A stretch of DNA of 64,000 bases from Metaclostridioides mangenotii (lineage in GTDB: Bacteria > Bacillota > Clostridia > Peptostreptococcales > Peptostreptococcaceae): the NCBI RefSeq assembly GCF_017873185.1, contig NZ_JAGGJX010000008.1, forward strand, positions 62,001-126,000. Direction: 5' to 3'. Made by a program: the position numbers and the translations under genes. The notes beneath the pieces were generated by a model. That model made no database searches and was not told the DNA's origin. It saw only the letters and a list, made by a program, of their open reading frames with translations. Each line of letters starts with the position of its first letter. Within the stretch, counting starts at the first letter, position 1. Below are positions 30,040-38,494 of this stretch, piece by piece.

Positions 30040-31443
30040 ATGAAAAAAAGAATATTGATAGCACTCTTAGGAGCTTTCATATTATTAATAGTTGGGTGCA
30101 AATCAACAAAAAGTATAGAAATAAATATGCTAGCAACTACTGATTTACATGGATATTTGCCTTATGAATTAACTTCTTATATAAAAAATGAAAAGTCTAA
30201 AGCTAAAAATACTCTTTTAGTCGATGCTGGAGATTTTTTAAGTGTGGGTAAATCGGGTTCATCAATGTATAAATATTTTGATACAAAATGGAGTAACAAC
30301 GAATATGATACAAAGTATTTAGAAACACCAATAGTAAAAGATATGAAGGAAATAGGATATGATGCTATAGTACTTGGAAATCATGAGTTTATAGAAAATA
30401 ATAAAGCTCAACTAGATCATATGGTATCTGATTTCAGAAAATATGATATCGATTTATTATCAGCAAATACATATGAAGTAAGTGGTGAAAATTATATATC
30501 TCCTTATGTAATTAAAAATATCTCTACATCTGAGGGAAATTTAAAATTAGGTATTTTGGGACTTACTATACAAGAAGTAGGTCAAACCTATGAGACTGTT
30601 GGAAATGAAAATATAAAACCAACATCTGAGGGATTAAAAGATTTTCAAGGTTACAATGGCTCATTGTATATGGGTGATTTAGTTAAAGATGCTAAGAAAT
30701 GGGTAGATGTCATGAAGAAAGAAAATGTAGATATTATAGTAGCTGTTGCTCATAGTGGTGAAAAGAGTGATTCAGATAAATATCCTGGAAATAGAGTTCA
30801 AGAATTAGCAAAAGAAGTTAATGGGATAGATGTTATTGTAGCAGGCCATACACATAAACAAATATATCAACATGATTATAAAAATAAACTTAGGGAAAAA
30901 GTTATAGTTACTCAGCCAGGTAAATATGGCGAATGTATCTCGAAAATTAACTTTAAAATAAAGAAAAATAATAATAAGTGGAATGTGGTAAGTAAATCTA
31001 GTGAAATAATTAAATTTAAGAAAAGTAAAGAAGATAAAAATTTTGATGACCTTGTTGAAAAATTTGTTGAATTTGCTTTAGAACGTCAATCATATGATAG
31101 AACTGGTGAAATTAACCTGAAAGATATAACACCTTTTGAGTGGGATAAAGCATATGTATTTGAGCCTCATACTTCACCTAAAAAAATATATGATACTATA
31201 GGTTATAAGTGGAATGATATAAAAAAAACTGACAGTGAAGATATGATACAAATGATATTTATGAAAAATAATAAAGTAGTTTGCCATTTATATGGTTATG
31301 AAAAGTATTTATTCACTGATTTTATATTTAATAAGTCTTATTATAAAGATAATGTTCTAACCATTTATCCGAATAAAAATGACCGATTTAAATTTGAGAT
31401 TGATGAAAATTGGCTTAATACAAGACTAAAATACATAAAGTAA
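30040..31443 (+). CDS. Lipoprotein metallophosphoesterase (5'-nucleotidase-like)
   Basis: 467 residues from the ATG at 30040. A lipoprotein signal (MKKRILIALLGAFILLIVGC, acylated Cys20) is followed by a calcineurin-like phosphoesterase domain with all metal blocks: ATTDLHGYLP, DAGDFLS, LGNHEF, AVAHSG and AGHTHKQ. The C-terminal 150 residues are weakly like the nucleotidase C-domain and lack a cell-wall anchor. It probably hydrolyses nucleotides or related esters outside the cell. A tiny frame at 30029 (4 codons) follows an AAAGGGA SD and ends in ATGA overlapping this start, so translation may be coupled. Confidence 0.88.
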   Translation: MKKRILIALLGAFILLIVGCKSTKSIEINMLATTDLHGYLPYELTSYIKNEKSKAKNTLLVDAGDFLSVGKSGSSMYKYFDTKWSNNEYDTKYLETPIVKDMKEIGYDAIVLGNHEFIENNKAQLDHMVSDFRKYDIDLLSANTYEVSGENYISPYVIKNISTSEGNLKLGILGLTIQEVGQTYETVGNENIKPTSEGLKDFQGYNGSLYMGDLVKDAKKWVDVMKKENVDIIVAVAHSGEKSDSDKYPGNRVQELAKEVNGIDVIVAGHTHKQIYQHDYKNKLREKVIVTQPGKYGECISKINFKIKKNNNKWNVVSKSSEIIKFKKSKEDKNFDDLVEKFVEFALERQSYDRTGEINLKDITPFEWDKAYVFEPHTSPKKIYDTIGYKWNDIKKTDSEDMIQMIFMKNNKVVCHLYGYEKYLFTDFIFNKSYYKDNVLTIYPNKNDRFKFEIDENWLNTRLKYIK

Positions 31444-31503
31444 CTTTTATGTTACTTAAAAATATTTAATTGTTTTTTAATATATATTTATTACGATTTA
31501 ATA

Positions 31504-31538
31504 AATAAAAGAGTAAACACTTAGTTTACTCTTTTATT
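31504..31538 (+). terminator. Terminator after the phosphoesterase gene
   Basis: AATAAAAGAGTAAAC (31504-31518) pairs with GTTTACTCTTTTATT (31524-31538), with T-rich flanks. Confidence 0.9.
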
Positions 31539-31539
31539 T

Positions 31540-31992
31540 TAGTGTCATAATGTTGTTTATTGTTATCTACATCCTACTTCCTGATGTATTCTATTAAAAA
31601 TTTCTTTTCATCTATTTTAATTTTTTAGTAAAATGTTATGTCTGCATTTATAAAAATTAGCTGAAAATGAAACAGATGCTAATTCATATCTATTGCATTA
31701 GTTTTCCTTTTATATAATCTTTAACTATCCCCTAACTGATATTAAAAGATATATAGTAAGCCATTAAAATCCATTTATTAGATTTTAAGGGCCTTATATT
31801 TGTAATAACTAGTCCCTAAAGTGAAATTCTAGAGATAGTATACTCTTTATTTAAATAACTATGTTAAAATTATGTAGTAGAAGTAAAAAACAAAAAAGAG
31901 ATAAGTAGGAGGAGAATAATTACATTTTATAGATTAAATATATATACAAATACAAAAATATCGAATGCTTTATCTAAAACTATGGGGGGCTT
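31540..31992. other. Gene-free stretch at the left edge of the accessory island
   Basis: About 450 bp of AT-rich DNA. An imperfect hairpin spans 31760-31800 (AAAATCCATTTATTAGATTTT core inside a TAAG.CC/GG.CTTA frame). No gene is supported. The promoter of the 223-residue gene should lie near 31840-31980. Confidence 0.45.
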
Positions 31993-32664
31993 ATGGATAA
32001 AAAGACTGTAGGAATAATAGTTAAAAATGATTATGATGATTTACTTTACCACAAAAATAACTTTTTTATAAAAATAGAAATTGGTAAAAAAGATGATTTA
32101 AGATTTACACTAGAGGATAAGCTTAGTGAAATACTAGATGAAAAAGCATTTAGGATAGATAAGATTTCTAAAAAAATTCCTAAGCTTGATTTATCAAACA
32201 AATACAATAATACTGAAAATATTGTTATGTACTTAGTTAAGGTTTATATGTACAGTGATAATTCGAAGTTTTTGTATAAAGAAGATATTCTAGATAATCT
32301 ATCAACATCTTTATGCAAAGACGATTATGTAAAATATATTATAAGATATGATAAATATCGTTATCTAGTAGAATCATATATTGGTATGCTTATTTATCTA
32401 TTTTGGGCTATAGCTATACTTGACTTTCCTGTTGAAATTAGAACTAAATTTTTATTCGATACATTTTATAACTTTTGGATTGCTATTATTATGTACATAG
32501 CACTGCCAGTATTTATTTTATATAAGTTTATTGTACCTAGTATTGTAAATTATTTAGTAAAGTATAATATAAGTAAAAAAACTATTAAGGTAAGCAGGTG
32601 GCTATATGGGATAGCCAACATTGTATTTTTCATTGTTTTACTTAAAGACATATGGATTAAGTAA
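31993..32664 (+). CDS. Unknown protein with NUDIX-like N-part and three C-terminal TM helices
   Basis: 223 residues, not firmly recognised. Residues 1-88 look like an alpha/beta domain resembling a NUDIX fold (TVGIIVKNDYDDLLYHK; ENIVMYLVKVYMYSD). The place of the NUDIX box (GKKDDLRFTLEDKLSEILDE) lacks the full catalytic pattern. Three hydrophobic helices follow at about 125-145, 157-185 and 202-220. GGGGGG lies about 5 bp ahead of the ATG. The gene is 700 bp upstream of the CBASS pair and separated by a terminator. A membrane effector or sensor is possible but unproven. Confidence 0.6.
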   Translation: MDKKTVGIIVKNDYDDLLYHKNNFFIKIEIGKKDDLRFTLEDKLSEILDEKAFRIDKISKKIPKLDLSNKYNNTENIVMYLVKVYMYSDNSKFLYKEDILDNLSTSLCKDDYVKYIIRYDKYRYLVESYIGMLIYLFWAIAILDFPVEIRTKFLFDTFYNFWIAIIMYIALPVFILYKFIVPSIVNYLVKYNISKKTIKVSRWLYGIANIVFFIVLLKDIWIK

Positions 32665-32761
32665 TAAAAACATATCATATGGTATTTATTAGACTATCAA
32701 TTTTGCAGATGGAATGATGGAATAACAGAAGATAAGAAATTTCAAATAAAAACAATAAATA

Positions 32762-32792
32762 AAAAACTACACACTTTGGTGTGTCTTTTTTT
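32762..32792 (+). terminator. Terminator after the 223-residue gene
   Basis: ACACAC (32769-32774) and GTGTGT (32779-32784) with a TTTG loop, followed by CTTTTTTTATTT on the plus strand. Confidence 0.85.
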
Positions 32793-33374
32793 ATTTATCA
32801 ACTCTTGCAATAATATAGTGCCATAATGTTAATAATGACATCACAGAGATTGGGATAGCAATATCAATAGAAACAGTGGTGTCATATTCTGGTGTCAAAA
32901 CGGTTAGGTAATTTTTATAAAAAAACACAAGAAAAAAGTTTTTTGTAAGTTTTAATTAAGAAATTTTAATTGTTGTTTTTTATGATAGAATCACTAAAAA
33001 TATATAATAAAAGGTGGTTTTTAAAACAGAAAACCTAGAAAAAAATAATAGAAATTAAAAGGTTTAGATATTGAATTAAAAATTAAGCTATAACTTGATA
33101 TTTTCAGAATTTGCTATTTTTGATATTTTAATTAAATATACTTTTGATACTATACTATATATTGATTTTTAAGTTTGCTTTAATTATTAAAATAGAACTT
33201 AATTCTTATTATTAAGATAACATTATAGTTAATTCGAAATGGAAACTTGTAAGTCTTTCTTATTTTATTTTCTAAATATATGATAATGTTTTCTAAAAAT
33301 TTACAAATTCTACCAAATTATAGTATTATTAATATAATGAACTACTAAAATCAGTAAGGGGGATACTATAATTT
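32793..33374. other. AT-rich region upstream of the CBASS genes
   Basis: 580 bp with no supportable gene. TATAAT at 33333-33338 is a candidate -10, without a clear -35. AAGGGGG (33356-33362) is the SD for the CD-NTase, with a rather long 12-base spacing; an in-frame stop at 33369 fixes the ATG at 33375. Confidence 0.45.
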
Positions 33375-34382
33375 ATGACAAAGAATATTAATTCTGCATT
33401 TTCAACTTTTATGAAAGATTTTGTTAATTTAGATTCTGGTAGAACGTCTATAGCTCGTTCAAGTAGAAATTGGCTAATAGATCAAATAAACTTAATAGAA
33501 TCAAAGAATGATGATTTTCCTGTACTTTATAAAGATAAAAATATATTTTTTGGTTCTTTTGCTAGGAATACAAAAATTAGAGAGTTAGATGATATAGACT
33601 TAATGGTCTGCTTAAATGCTAATGGTACAACATATAATGAATATTCTACTTATACAGACAATATTGAACTTAATGTACCAGATTCTTATACTATATTAAA
33701 AGGATTATGTCATAATAACAGTAATAGATTGAATTCAACAAAAGTTATAAATCGTTTTAAAGATTATATCGATTCTGTACCTCAATATTCAAGTGCTGAA
33801 ACACATAAAAACATGGAAGCTCTAACATTAAAGCTTAGTTCATACGAATGGAACTTTGATATAGTTCCATGTTTTCTAACTTCTGAAAATTCACAAGGAA
33901 AAAGTTATTATATAATTCCTGATGGAAAAGGTTATTGGAAAAAAACTGATCCTAGAATTGATAGAGATAATATTACGACATTAAACCAAAGTTTAGATGG
34001 GAATCTTCTTAATGTAATAAGACTAGTAAAATACTGGAATAGAAAAAAATCAATAAGTATTAACTCTTCATATTTACTTGAAACTATGATTATTAATATT
34101 TACAATCAACCTAATGTTACTTGTAGTAAATGGGTTGATATTGAATTTTTAAAAGTTCTGAATTCCTTAAAACTATCTATATATAACAATGTAGATGACC
34201 CAAAGGGCATACAAGGAAATTTAAATACTTACAGTTATTCTGATAAATGTAATATTTCCAATAATATTAGTAAATACTGCACTTTATCTTCAGAAGCCAG
34301 TAACTATGAATCAAGCAACATAGAAGAATGTTTTAAAAAATGGACAGATGTATTAGGAGATGATTTTCCAGATTATGAATAA
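33375..34382 (+). CDS. CBASS cyclic (oligo)nucleotide synthase (CD-NTase, SMODS family)
   Basis: 335 residues. The nucleotidyltransferase site is intact: FFGSFARNTKI (GS motif, 60-61), then LDDIDLMV (Asp73 and Asp75), and a third acid in FDIVPCF (Asp162). LVKYWNRKK (217-225) and SSYLLETM are the helical-domain motifs shared by SMODS/CD-NTase enzymes. Such enzymes detect phage infection and make a cyclic nucleotide that opens an effector. The stop overlaps the effector gene by 8 bp. No Cap2/Cap3 or HORMA/TRIP13 genes are present, so this is a type I (minimal) CBASS. The clade and product cannot be decided by eye. Confidence 0.9.
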   Translation: MTKNINSAFSTFMKDFVNLDSGRTSIARSSRNWLIDQINLIESKNDDFPVLYKDKNIFFGSFARNTKIRELDDIDLMVCLNANGTTYNEYSTYTDNIELNVPDSYTILKGLCHNNSNRLNSTKVINRFKDYIDSVPQYSSAETHKNMEALTLKLSSYEWNFDIVPCFLTSENSQGKSYYIIPDGKGYWKKTDPRIDRDNITTLNQSLDGNLLNVIRLVKYWNRKKSISINSSYLLETMIINIYNQPNVTCSKWVDIEFLKVLNSLKLSIYNNVDDPKGIQGNLNTYSYSDKCNISNNISKYCTLSSEASNYESSNIEECFKKWTDVLGDDFPDYE

Positions 34383-35250
34383 TAGTATAAATATTGAACA
34401 AAACAAAGAATATAACTTACTTCTTTTATTTTCTCAAAAAATGTTATATGAAAATGCTAAAAATACTAAATACTTAATAATTCTTCTAGGACTACTCAAC
34501 TTTATCTTAGGTATAACATCTAATACATTTTCAGACCATAGAGACAAAATTTTAATTATTGCATTTATAATTTTAATAGTTTCTAAAGCACTAAATAAAA
34601 ATGCATGTAAATTTAATACTTTAGCTGCTACAACTCAAGAGTTGGTTGACCGCAAATTATTTGGTTTTGAAATTGAAAGTAGACATTTGGATGGAAATAG
34701 TAAGGATGAACTTAAATCTAAAGCAAAAGATCTTAGGGATAAAATGCCTAAAAAATACTCTGATAATATAAATAATAGTGGTTATGATAGACCGAGGGGT
34801 GTAAAAAATTGGTATTCTGATATTGCCCCCAACCTATCAATAGAAAAAGCAATAATAAAGTGTCAAGGTCAAAATATATATTGGGATAAAGCTTTAATCA
34901 AATTCTATCAAAAGTTATTACTAATTTTAAATCTAATTATAGTAATTATATTTTTACTTCTATACTGGAATAAGGAAGTAAAAGATGTTGTATTAGGTGT
35001 TATTTCATCATATTTAATTTTTGAGATTCTTATAAAAGAGCTATTTAAAACAAATGAATATATAAATAATTGCAATCTAATAGATGCTATTATAGCACGT
35101 TCAAGTAGTTCAAATGAAACAAGTTTAGAGTTACTCAAAGATTTACAATCAAAAATTTATTCCAGAAGAAAGTCTGGATTTAATATTCCTACTTTTATAC
35201 ATGAACTAAATACAAATAAATTGCATAAAAAATACAGTAGAGATAATTAA
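34375..35250 (+). CDS. S-4TM family putative pore-forming CBASS effector
   Basis: 291 residues. Four hydrophobic helices at about 33-49, 58-73, 180-197 and 204-220 enclose a ~105-residue soluble loop. That loop has the family-like pattern ATTQELVDRKLFGFEI, VKNWYSD, AIIKCQGQNIYWD. This matches S-4TM proteins associated with SMODS nucleotidyltransferases, thought to disrupt the membrane when bound by the second messenger. The ATG at 34375 overlaps the CD-NTase stop; an earlier ATG at 34360 lies too near its SD. Tight overlap argues for translational coupling. Confidence 0.87.
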   Translation: MNNSINIEQNKEYNLLLLFSQKMLYENAKNTKYLIILLGLLNFILGITSNTFSDHRDKILIIAFIILIVSKALNKNACKFNTLAATTQELVDRKLFGFEIESRHLDGNSKDELKSKAKDLRDKMPKKYSDNINNSGYDRPRGVKNWYSDIAPNLSIEKAIIKCQGQNIYWDKALIKFYQKLLLILNLIIVIIFLLLYWNKEVKDVVLGVISSYLIFEILIKELFKTNEYINNCNLIDAIIARSSSSNETSLELLKDLQSKIYSRRKSGFNIPTFIHELNTNKLHKKYSRDN

Positions 35251-35310
35251 TTTTTAAATCTATTCTTATCTGAACTATTAACTAAATTTCAATTTAGTAA
35301 TTAGTCTGAT

Positions 35311-35390
35311 ATAAAATTAATGCCCTTACAATCAAAATAAATGGATAGTAAGGGCTTCTTTACTATACATCTTAAATGCGTTTTTAAGGA
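35311..35390 (+). repeat. Dispersed hairpin repeat, copy 1
   Basis: ATAAAATTAATGCCCTTACA, then GTAAGGGCTTCTTTACTATA and further matching DNA. GCCCTTAC (35322-35329) pairs with GTAAGGGC (35348-35355). The same unit occurs at 39980-40065. It lies just after the CBASS effector and may also act as its terminator. Confidence 0.7.
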
Positions 35391-35439
35391 TTAGTTATTA
35401 AACCACATTCAACATATAACTTTTTTATACAACTATTTT

Positions 35440-35888
35440 TGTATTCCATATATTTAATGCTATCAGAGTTTTTATTGCTGTAATTGCCTCTTGCGTAGTT
35501 TTACATTTTTCAAGAAATATCTAACTAATATTACTGAATTAAATCCTGGTTTTCTTAATTTTGGATATACAAATGTTAAACCTACTGCTAAACCTTCTTC
35601 ATTTACTCCATCTTCCATTTGAACTAAGGCTGTTGTATTTCCATTAAATGAGTAAACATTATTTGAGTTGTAAAGACAGTTCATATATAGTTTTTCTATA
35701 CTTACTAAAAAATCACTGTTTCTACCAAATAAAATTTTTTCTTTGTTATTTATTGCAAAACAAGTACATTTATTATTAAATTCAAAACAATACATAGAAA
35801 ATAACATTCTACAAAATGAAGTTTCATTTCCATGGGCTACTCCTTTAACTTCTTGAACTATTTCAGGATAATTAGAGTTAAAATTCAT
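35440..35888 (-). pseudogene. C45-family (acyltransferase/choloylglycine-hydrolase-like) NTN hydrolase, broken
   Basis: The 138-residue frame shows the family core: NYPEIVQEVKGVAHG, then NKCTCFAINNKEKILFGRNS (Ntn Cys region), FNGNTTALVQMEDGVNEEGL, and VGLTFVYPKLRKPGFNSVIL. It then shifts frame in a poly-A run: the alternative frame continues KCKTTQEAITAIKTL. The first ~100 and last ~100 residues of the family are missing. So it is a frameshifted internal fragment of a peptidoglycan- or amide-hydrolase-like gene. Confidence 0.8.
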
Positions 35889-36003
35889 ATCAAAACTAAG
35901 GTTAATTATTTTAGTATTAAAACTATTGATTTATAGCACCTTTTAATATATAATTTGTATATAAATTATATATTAAAAATGACGTTCGTTACTTTAACTA
36001 CCA

Positions 36004-36723
36004 ATGGAGGGGATTCATATAAAAAAAATATATGGTTATTGTAGAATCTCTCGACCAACACAAAACATAGATAGACAAATTAGAAACATTAAGGAACTTT
36101 ATGATGAAGCGATTATTGTTGAAGAAATTTATACAGGAACAAAGATAGTTGGTCGTGAGAAATGGAATCAACTTGTTAAACAAGTTGAGAGTGGAGATAC
36201 TATTGTTTTTGATTCAGTATCTAGAATGAGTAGAGATGCAGAAAAGGGATTTGAACTCTACCAGGAACTTTTTCAGCGTAATGTGGAGCTGATCTTTTTG
36301 AAAGAACAACATATTAATACATCTACATATAAAAAAGCAAAAGAAAAAAGTATACCTATGACTGGTACTTCGATCGATAAAATATTAGAAGGGGTAAACG
36401 GCTTCTTGTTAGAATTAGCCAGGGAGCAAATAAAATTAGCTTTTAAGCAGTCAGAAAAAGAAGTTAAAGACCTTCAAAAACGTACATCCGAAGGAATTAA
36501 AACAGCTAAATTAAATGGTAAACAAATAGGTCAAGCAAAAGGATCTAAGTTAATTACAAAGAAAAGTATTTTATTTAAAAAAGAAATATTAAAGTATTCT
36601 AAGGACTTCAAGGGAAGTTTAAGTGATAAAGATACTATTAAATTATTAGGTATTAGTAGAAATACTTACTATAAGTATAAAAAGGAACTTTCACATGAAC
36701 TACAGGAAAAACAATATGAGTAG
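36004..36723 (+). CDS. Serine resolvase/invertase-type recombinase
   Basis: 239 residues. N-terminal catalytic domain with YGYCRISRPTQNIDRQIRNI (nucleophile Ser16 in RIS), GREKWNQLV and FDSVSRMSRDAEKGFELYQE. The C-terminal ~50 residues include a helix-turn-helix (LSDKDTIKLLGISRNTYYKY). Small resolvases of this kind resolve plasmid multimers or transposon cointegrates. The ATG at 36004 overlaps the SD GGAGGGG; the better-spaced codon is an in-frame ATA at 36019, so the start is uncertain. It sits 33 bp before the antitoxin gene, a plasmid-like arrangement. Confidence 0.9.
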   Translation: MEGIHIKKIYGYCRISRPTQNIDRQIRNIKELYDEAIIVEEIYTGTKIVGREKWNQLVKQVESGDTIVFDSVSRMSRDAEKGFELYQELFQRNVELIFLKEQHINTSTYKKAKEKSIPMTGTSIDKILEGVNGFLLELAREQIKLAFKQSEKEVKDLQKRTSEGIKTAKLNGKQIGQAKGSKLITKKSILFKKEILKYSKDFKGSLSDKDTIKLLGISRNTYYKYKKELSHELQEKQYE

Positions 36724-36755
36724 TAAAAAATATTAAAGTATAGGGAGAGATTAAT

Positions 36756-36947
36756 ATGTCAAAAGAAAATTATGAGATAGCTAAGAAGATATATCAACTA
36801 AGCAAAGAATATATTAAGTATGATAAGGATGTGGCTGAATATATTAAATATGCAGAAAGCCAGGAAGAAAAAGAATTTTATGCGTTAATATCTGATTTAT
36901 TATTACAAACAAAGCAAAAAGAATTAATAGATAAGGGTGTTTACTAA
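36756..36947 (+). CDS. Putative antitoxin paired with zeta-like toxin
   Basis: 63 residues, highly helical and charged (NYEIAKKIYQLSKEYIKYDK; ESQEEKEFYALISDLLLQTK). Its stop overlaps the toxin ATG by one base (TAATG), the usual layout of a toxin-antitoxin pair. AGGGAGAG precedes the ATG. Function is inferred from position and size; no named family is claimed. Confidence 0.7.
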   Translation: MSKENYEIAKKIYQLSKEYIKYDKDVAEYIKYAESQEEKEFYALISDLLLQTKQKELIDKGVY

Positions 36948-37612
36948 TGAGTAAAAAATATTATATATTTGCGGGTGTTAATGGTGCGGGTAAGTCTACA
37001 CTGTATAAGTCAGATTATCTATCAGAAGGAATAAAATAACTTCCATATATCAACGCAGATAATATTTTAAGAACCTTTACTGATGATTGGAAAAGTTCTG
37101 AAAATCAAATGAAGTCTGGACGTATGGCTATAAAAGAAAGAAATAGATTAATTAAAGAAGAAGAATCATTTTGCCAGGAGACAACACTAACAGGTAAAGG
37201 TATTCTAAATTCATTAAAAAAGATAAAAGATCTGGGATATCAAATTAATATGTATTATGTTGGTGTAGATGATCCTAATATATCTTTAGAAAGAATAAAG
37301 AATAGGGTCAGTAAAGGCGGTCATGGCATTGATGAAGAAGTAGTAAGGCGTAGGTATGAAAGTTCATTGGAGAACTTAAAAGAAGCCTTTAAGATATGTG
37401 ACAATATAACTATCTATGATAACACAAGAAACTTTACTAAAATAGCCTGGTTTGAAAAAGGTGACTTAGTTTTTTATAAAAATAAAAATAATGTTTCATG
37501 GTTAGAAAAAACTTTAGGAGCTGATTTATTAAAGACTCAAAAAGAACAAGCCATAAACAGAAATAAAAGAAAAATGAAGACTAGGAATTTGGATAATGAA
37601 ATAGAAAGATGA
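36947..37612 (+). pseudogene. Zeta-toxin-family kinase with in-frame stop
   Basis: The frame opens with MSKKYYIFAGVNGAGKSTLY (P-loop GVNGAGKST), hits TAA at codon 31 (37037-37039), then continues 190 codons in the same frame (LPYINADNILRTFTDDW; FCQETTLTGKGILNSL; RRRYESSLENLKEAF). The partial copy at 39380 has GAA at the same place, so the stop is a single-base change. Zeta toxins phosphorylate UDP-GlcNAc-type substrates. As written, only a 30-residue peptide or a reinitiated product from 37109 lacking the P-loop could form, so it is probably inactive. Confidence 0.85.
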
Positions 37613-37675
37613 TTAAGTTGATAAAATTTAACAACTTAGATATAAAAAATAGGATATCAAATGATGTCCCATTTT

Positions 37676-38110
37676 TTATTTATACTTTATAAATTTGTTT
37701 ATTTTATCAGATAAAACGTGTTTGTTCTCAAAATCTTTTTCTTCAAATAATAGTGTATTACTAATATTGTTATCTTTTAATCGAACGGCATATGGTATAC
37801 TTTCTACCTCATATTTCTTTAATATCTTATTGAATTCTTTATTATCTCTCCACTCATCAGTATTAAAATAGTATACATTTTTATTCTCTTTCTTCATTTC
37901 TTCTAATAATACTGGATAAACTTTATTACAATAAGGACATGTTTTTCTTCCAAAGTAAACTACCTCATCTTTTGCACTTTCAAAAAAAGATAAGTTTCTA
38001 ATAGGTATTAAATCTACTTGAGAAGTAAATAAACCCTTTGATGTAATTGGAATTAAAGCAATAATAGCAATGGTGCAAATTATATAAATAAGTTTACTAT
38101 TAGATTTCAT
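37676..38110 (-). CDS. Membrane-anchored thioredoxin-like protein (bacteriocin accessory type)
   Basis: 144 residues: an N-terminal membrane anchor (about 8-24), then an extracytoplasmic thioredoxin fold with active site FGRKTCPYCNKVYP (Cys58 and Cys61), and KKYEVESIPYAVRLKD carrying the cis-Pro. It resembles PedC/bacteriocin-transport accessory proteins that make or isomerise disulfides. It is the last gene of a three-gene minus-strand run with a secreted two-cysteine protein, so disulfide formation in that protein is a plausible job. Confidence 0.8.
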   Translation of the reverse strand: MKSNSKLIYIICTIAIIALIPITSKGLFTSQVDLIPIRNLSFFESAKDEVVYFGRKTCPYCNKVYPVLLEEMKKENKNVYYFNTDEWRDNKEFNKILKKYEVESIPYAVRLKDNNISNTLLFEEKDFENKHVLSDKINKFIKYK

Positions 38111-38158
38111 ATGACCTCCATAAAAGGAATTATATATTATTATTATTAATTAAATTAT

Positions 38159-38186
38159 TAAGGCCTAAGATAATCCTTAGGCCTTA
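38159..38186. terminator. Hairpin between the thioredoxin and 3-TM genes
   Basis: TAAGGCCTAAG (38159-38169) and CTTAGGCCTTA (38176-38186) form a perfect stem. T-tracts are weak, so it may be an attenuator or processing site within the cluster. A near-identical hairpin core occurs at 46115-46138. Confidence 0.6.
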
Positions 38187-38192
38187 TTGCGA

Positions 38193-38486
38193 TTACTTTT
38201 TATTTTTTTTACTATTCCAAACATTAGCAATTACTAATAATACAATTTGTGTAATAATTACTATCATTGATACAGGATCTCCATCCAAACCTAAATCATC
38301 TACAAAGACAATTGATTGTGAATAATTGACCATGGTAATAATTATTGCAACAAATGAATTAATGTAATAATATACTTTATTTAAATCTTTTGAAATATAA
38401 AAGTACATATTAATAATTGATATTAATAAAGCTAAGTATGAATAAATATTAAAATTTAACTCTGATATAGTTCCTCCACCTAACAT
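38193..38486 (-). CDS. Small three-helix membrane protein, possible immunity protein
   Basis: 97 residues with hydrophobic helices at about 12-32, 38-60 and 73-90 and a basic tail (NSKKNKK). It starts 8 bp after the stop of the secreted DUF2599 gene. No family recognised. Small multi-helix proteins next to secreted toxins are often immunity proteins; that is inference from position. Confidence 0.65.
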   Translation of the reverse strand: MLGGGTISELNFNIYSYLALLISIINMYFYISKDLNKVYYYINSFVAIIITMVNYSQSIVFVDDLGLDGDPVSMIVIITQIVLLVIANVWNSKKNKK

Positions 38487-38494
38487 ATTTTCTA

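Noticed and set aside
31760-31800. Third copy of the GCCC...GGGC dispersed repeat
   Set aside because: Only a few bases around AATCCATTTA are shared; stem and flanks differ.
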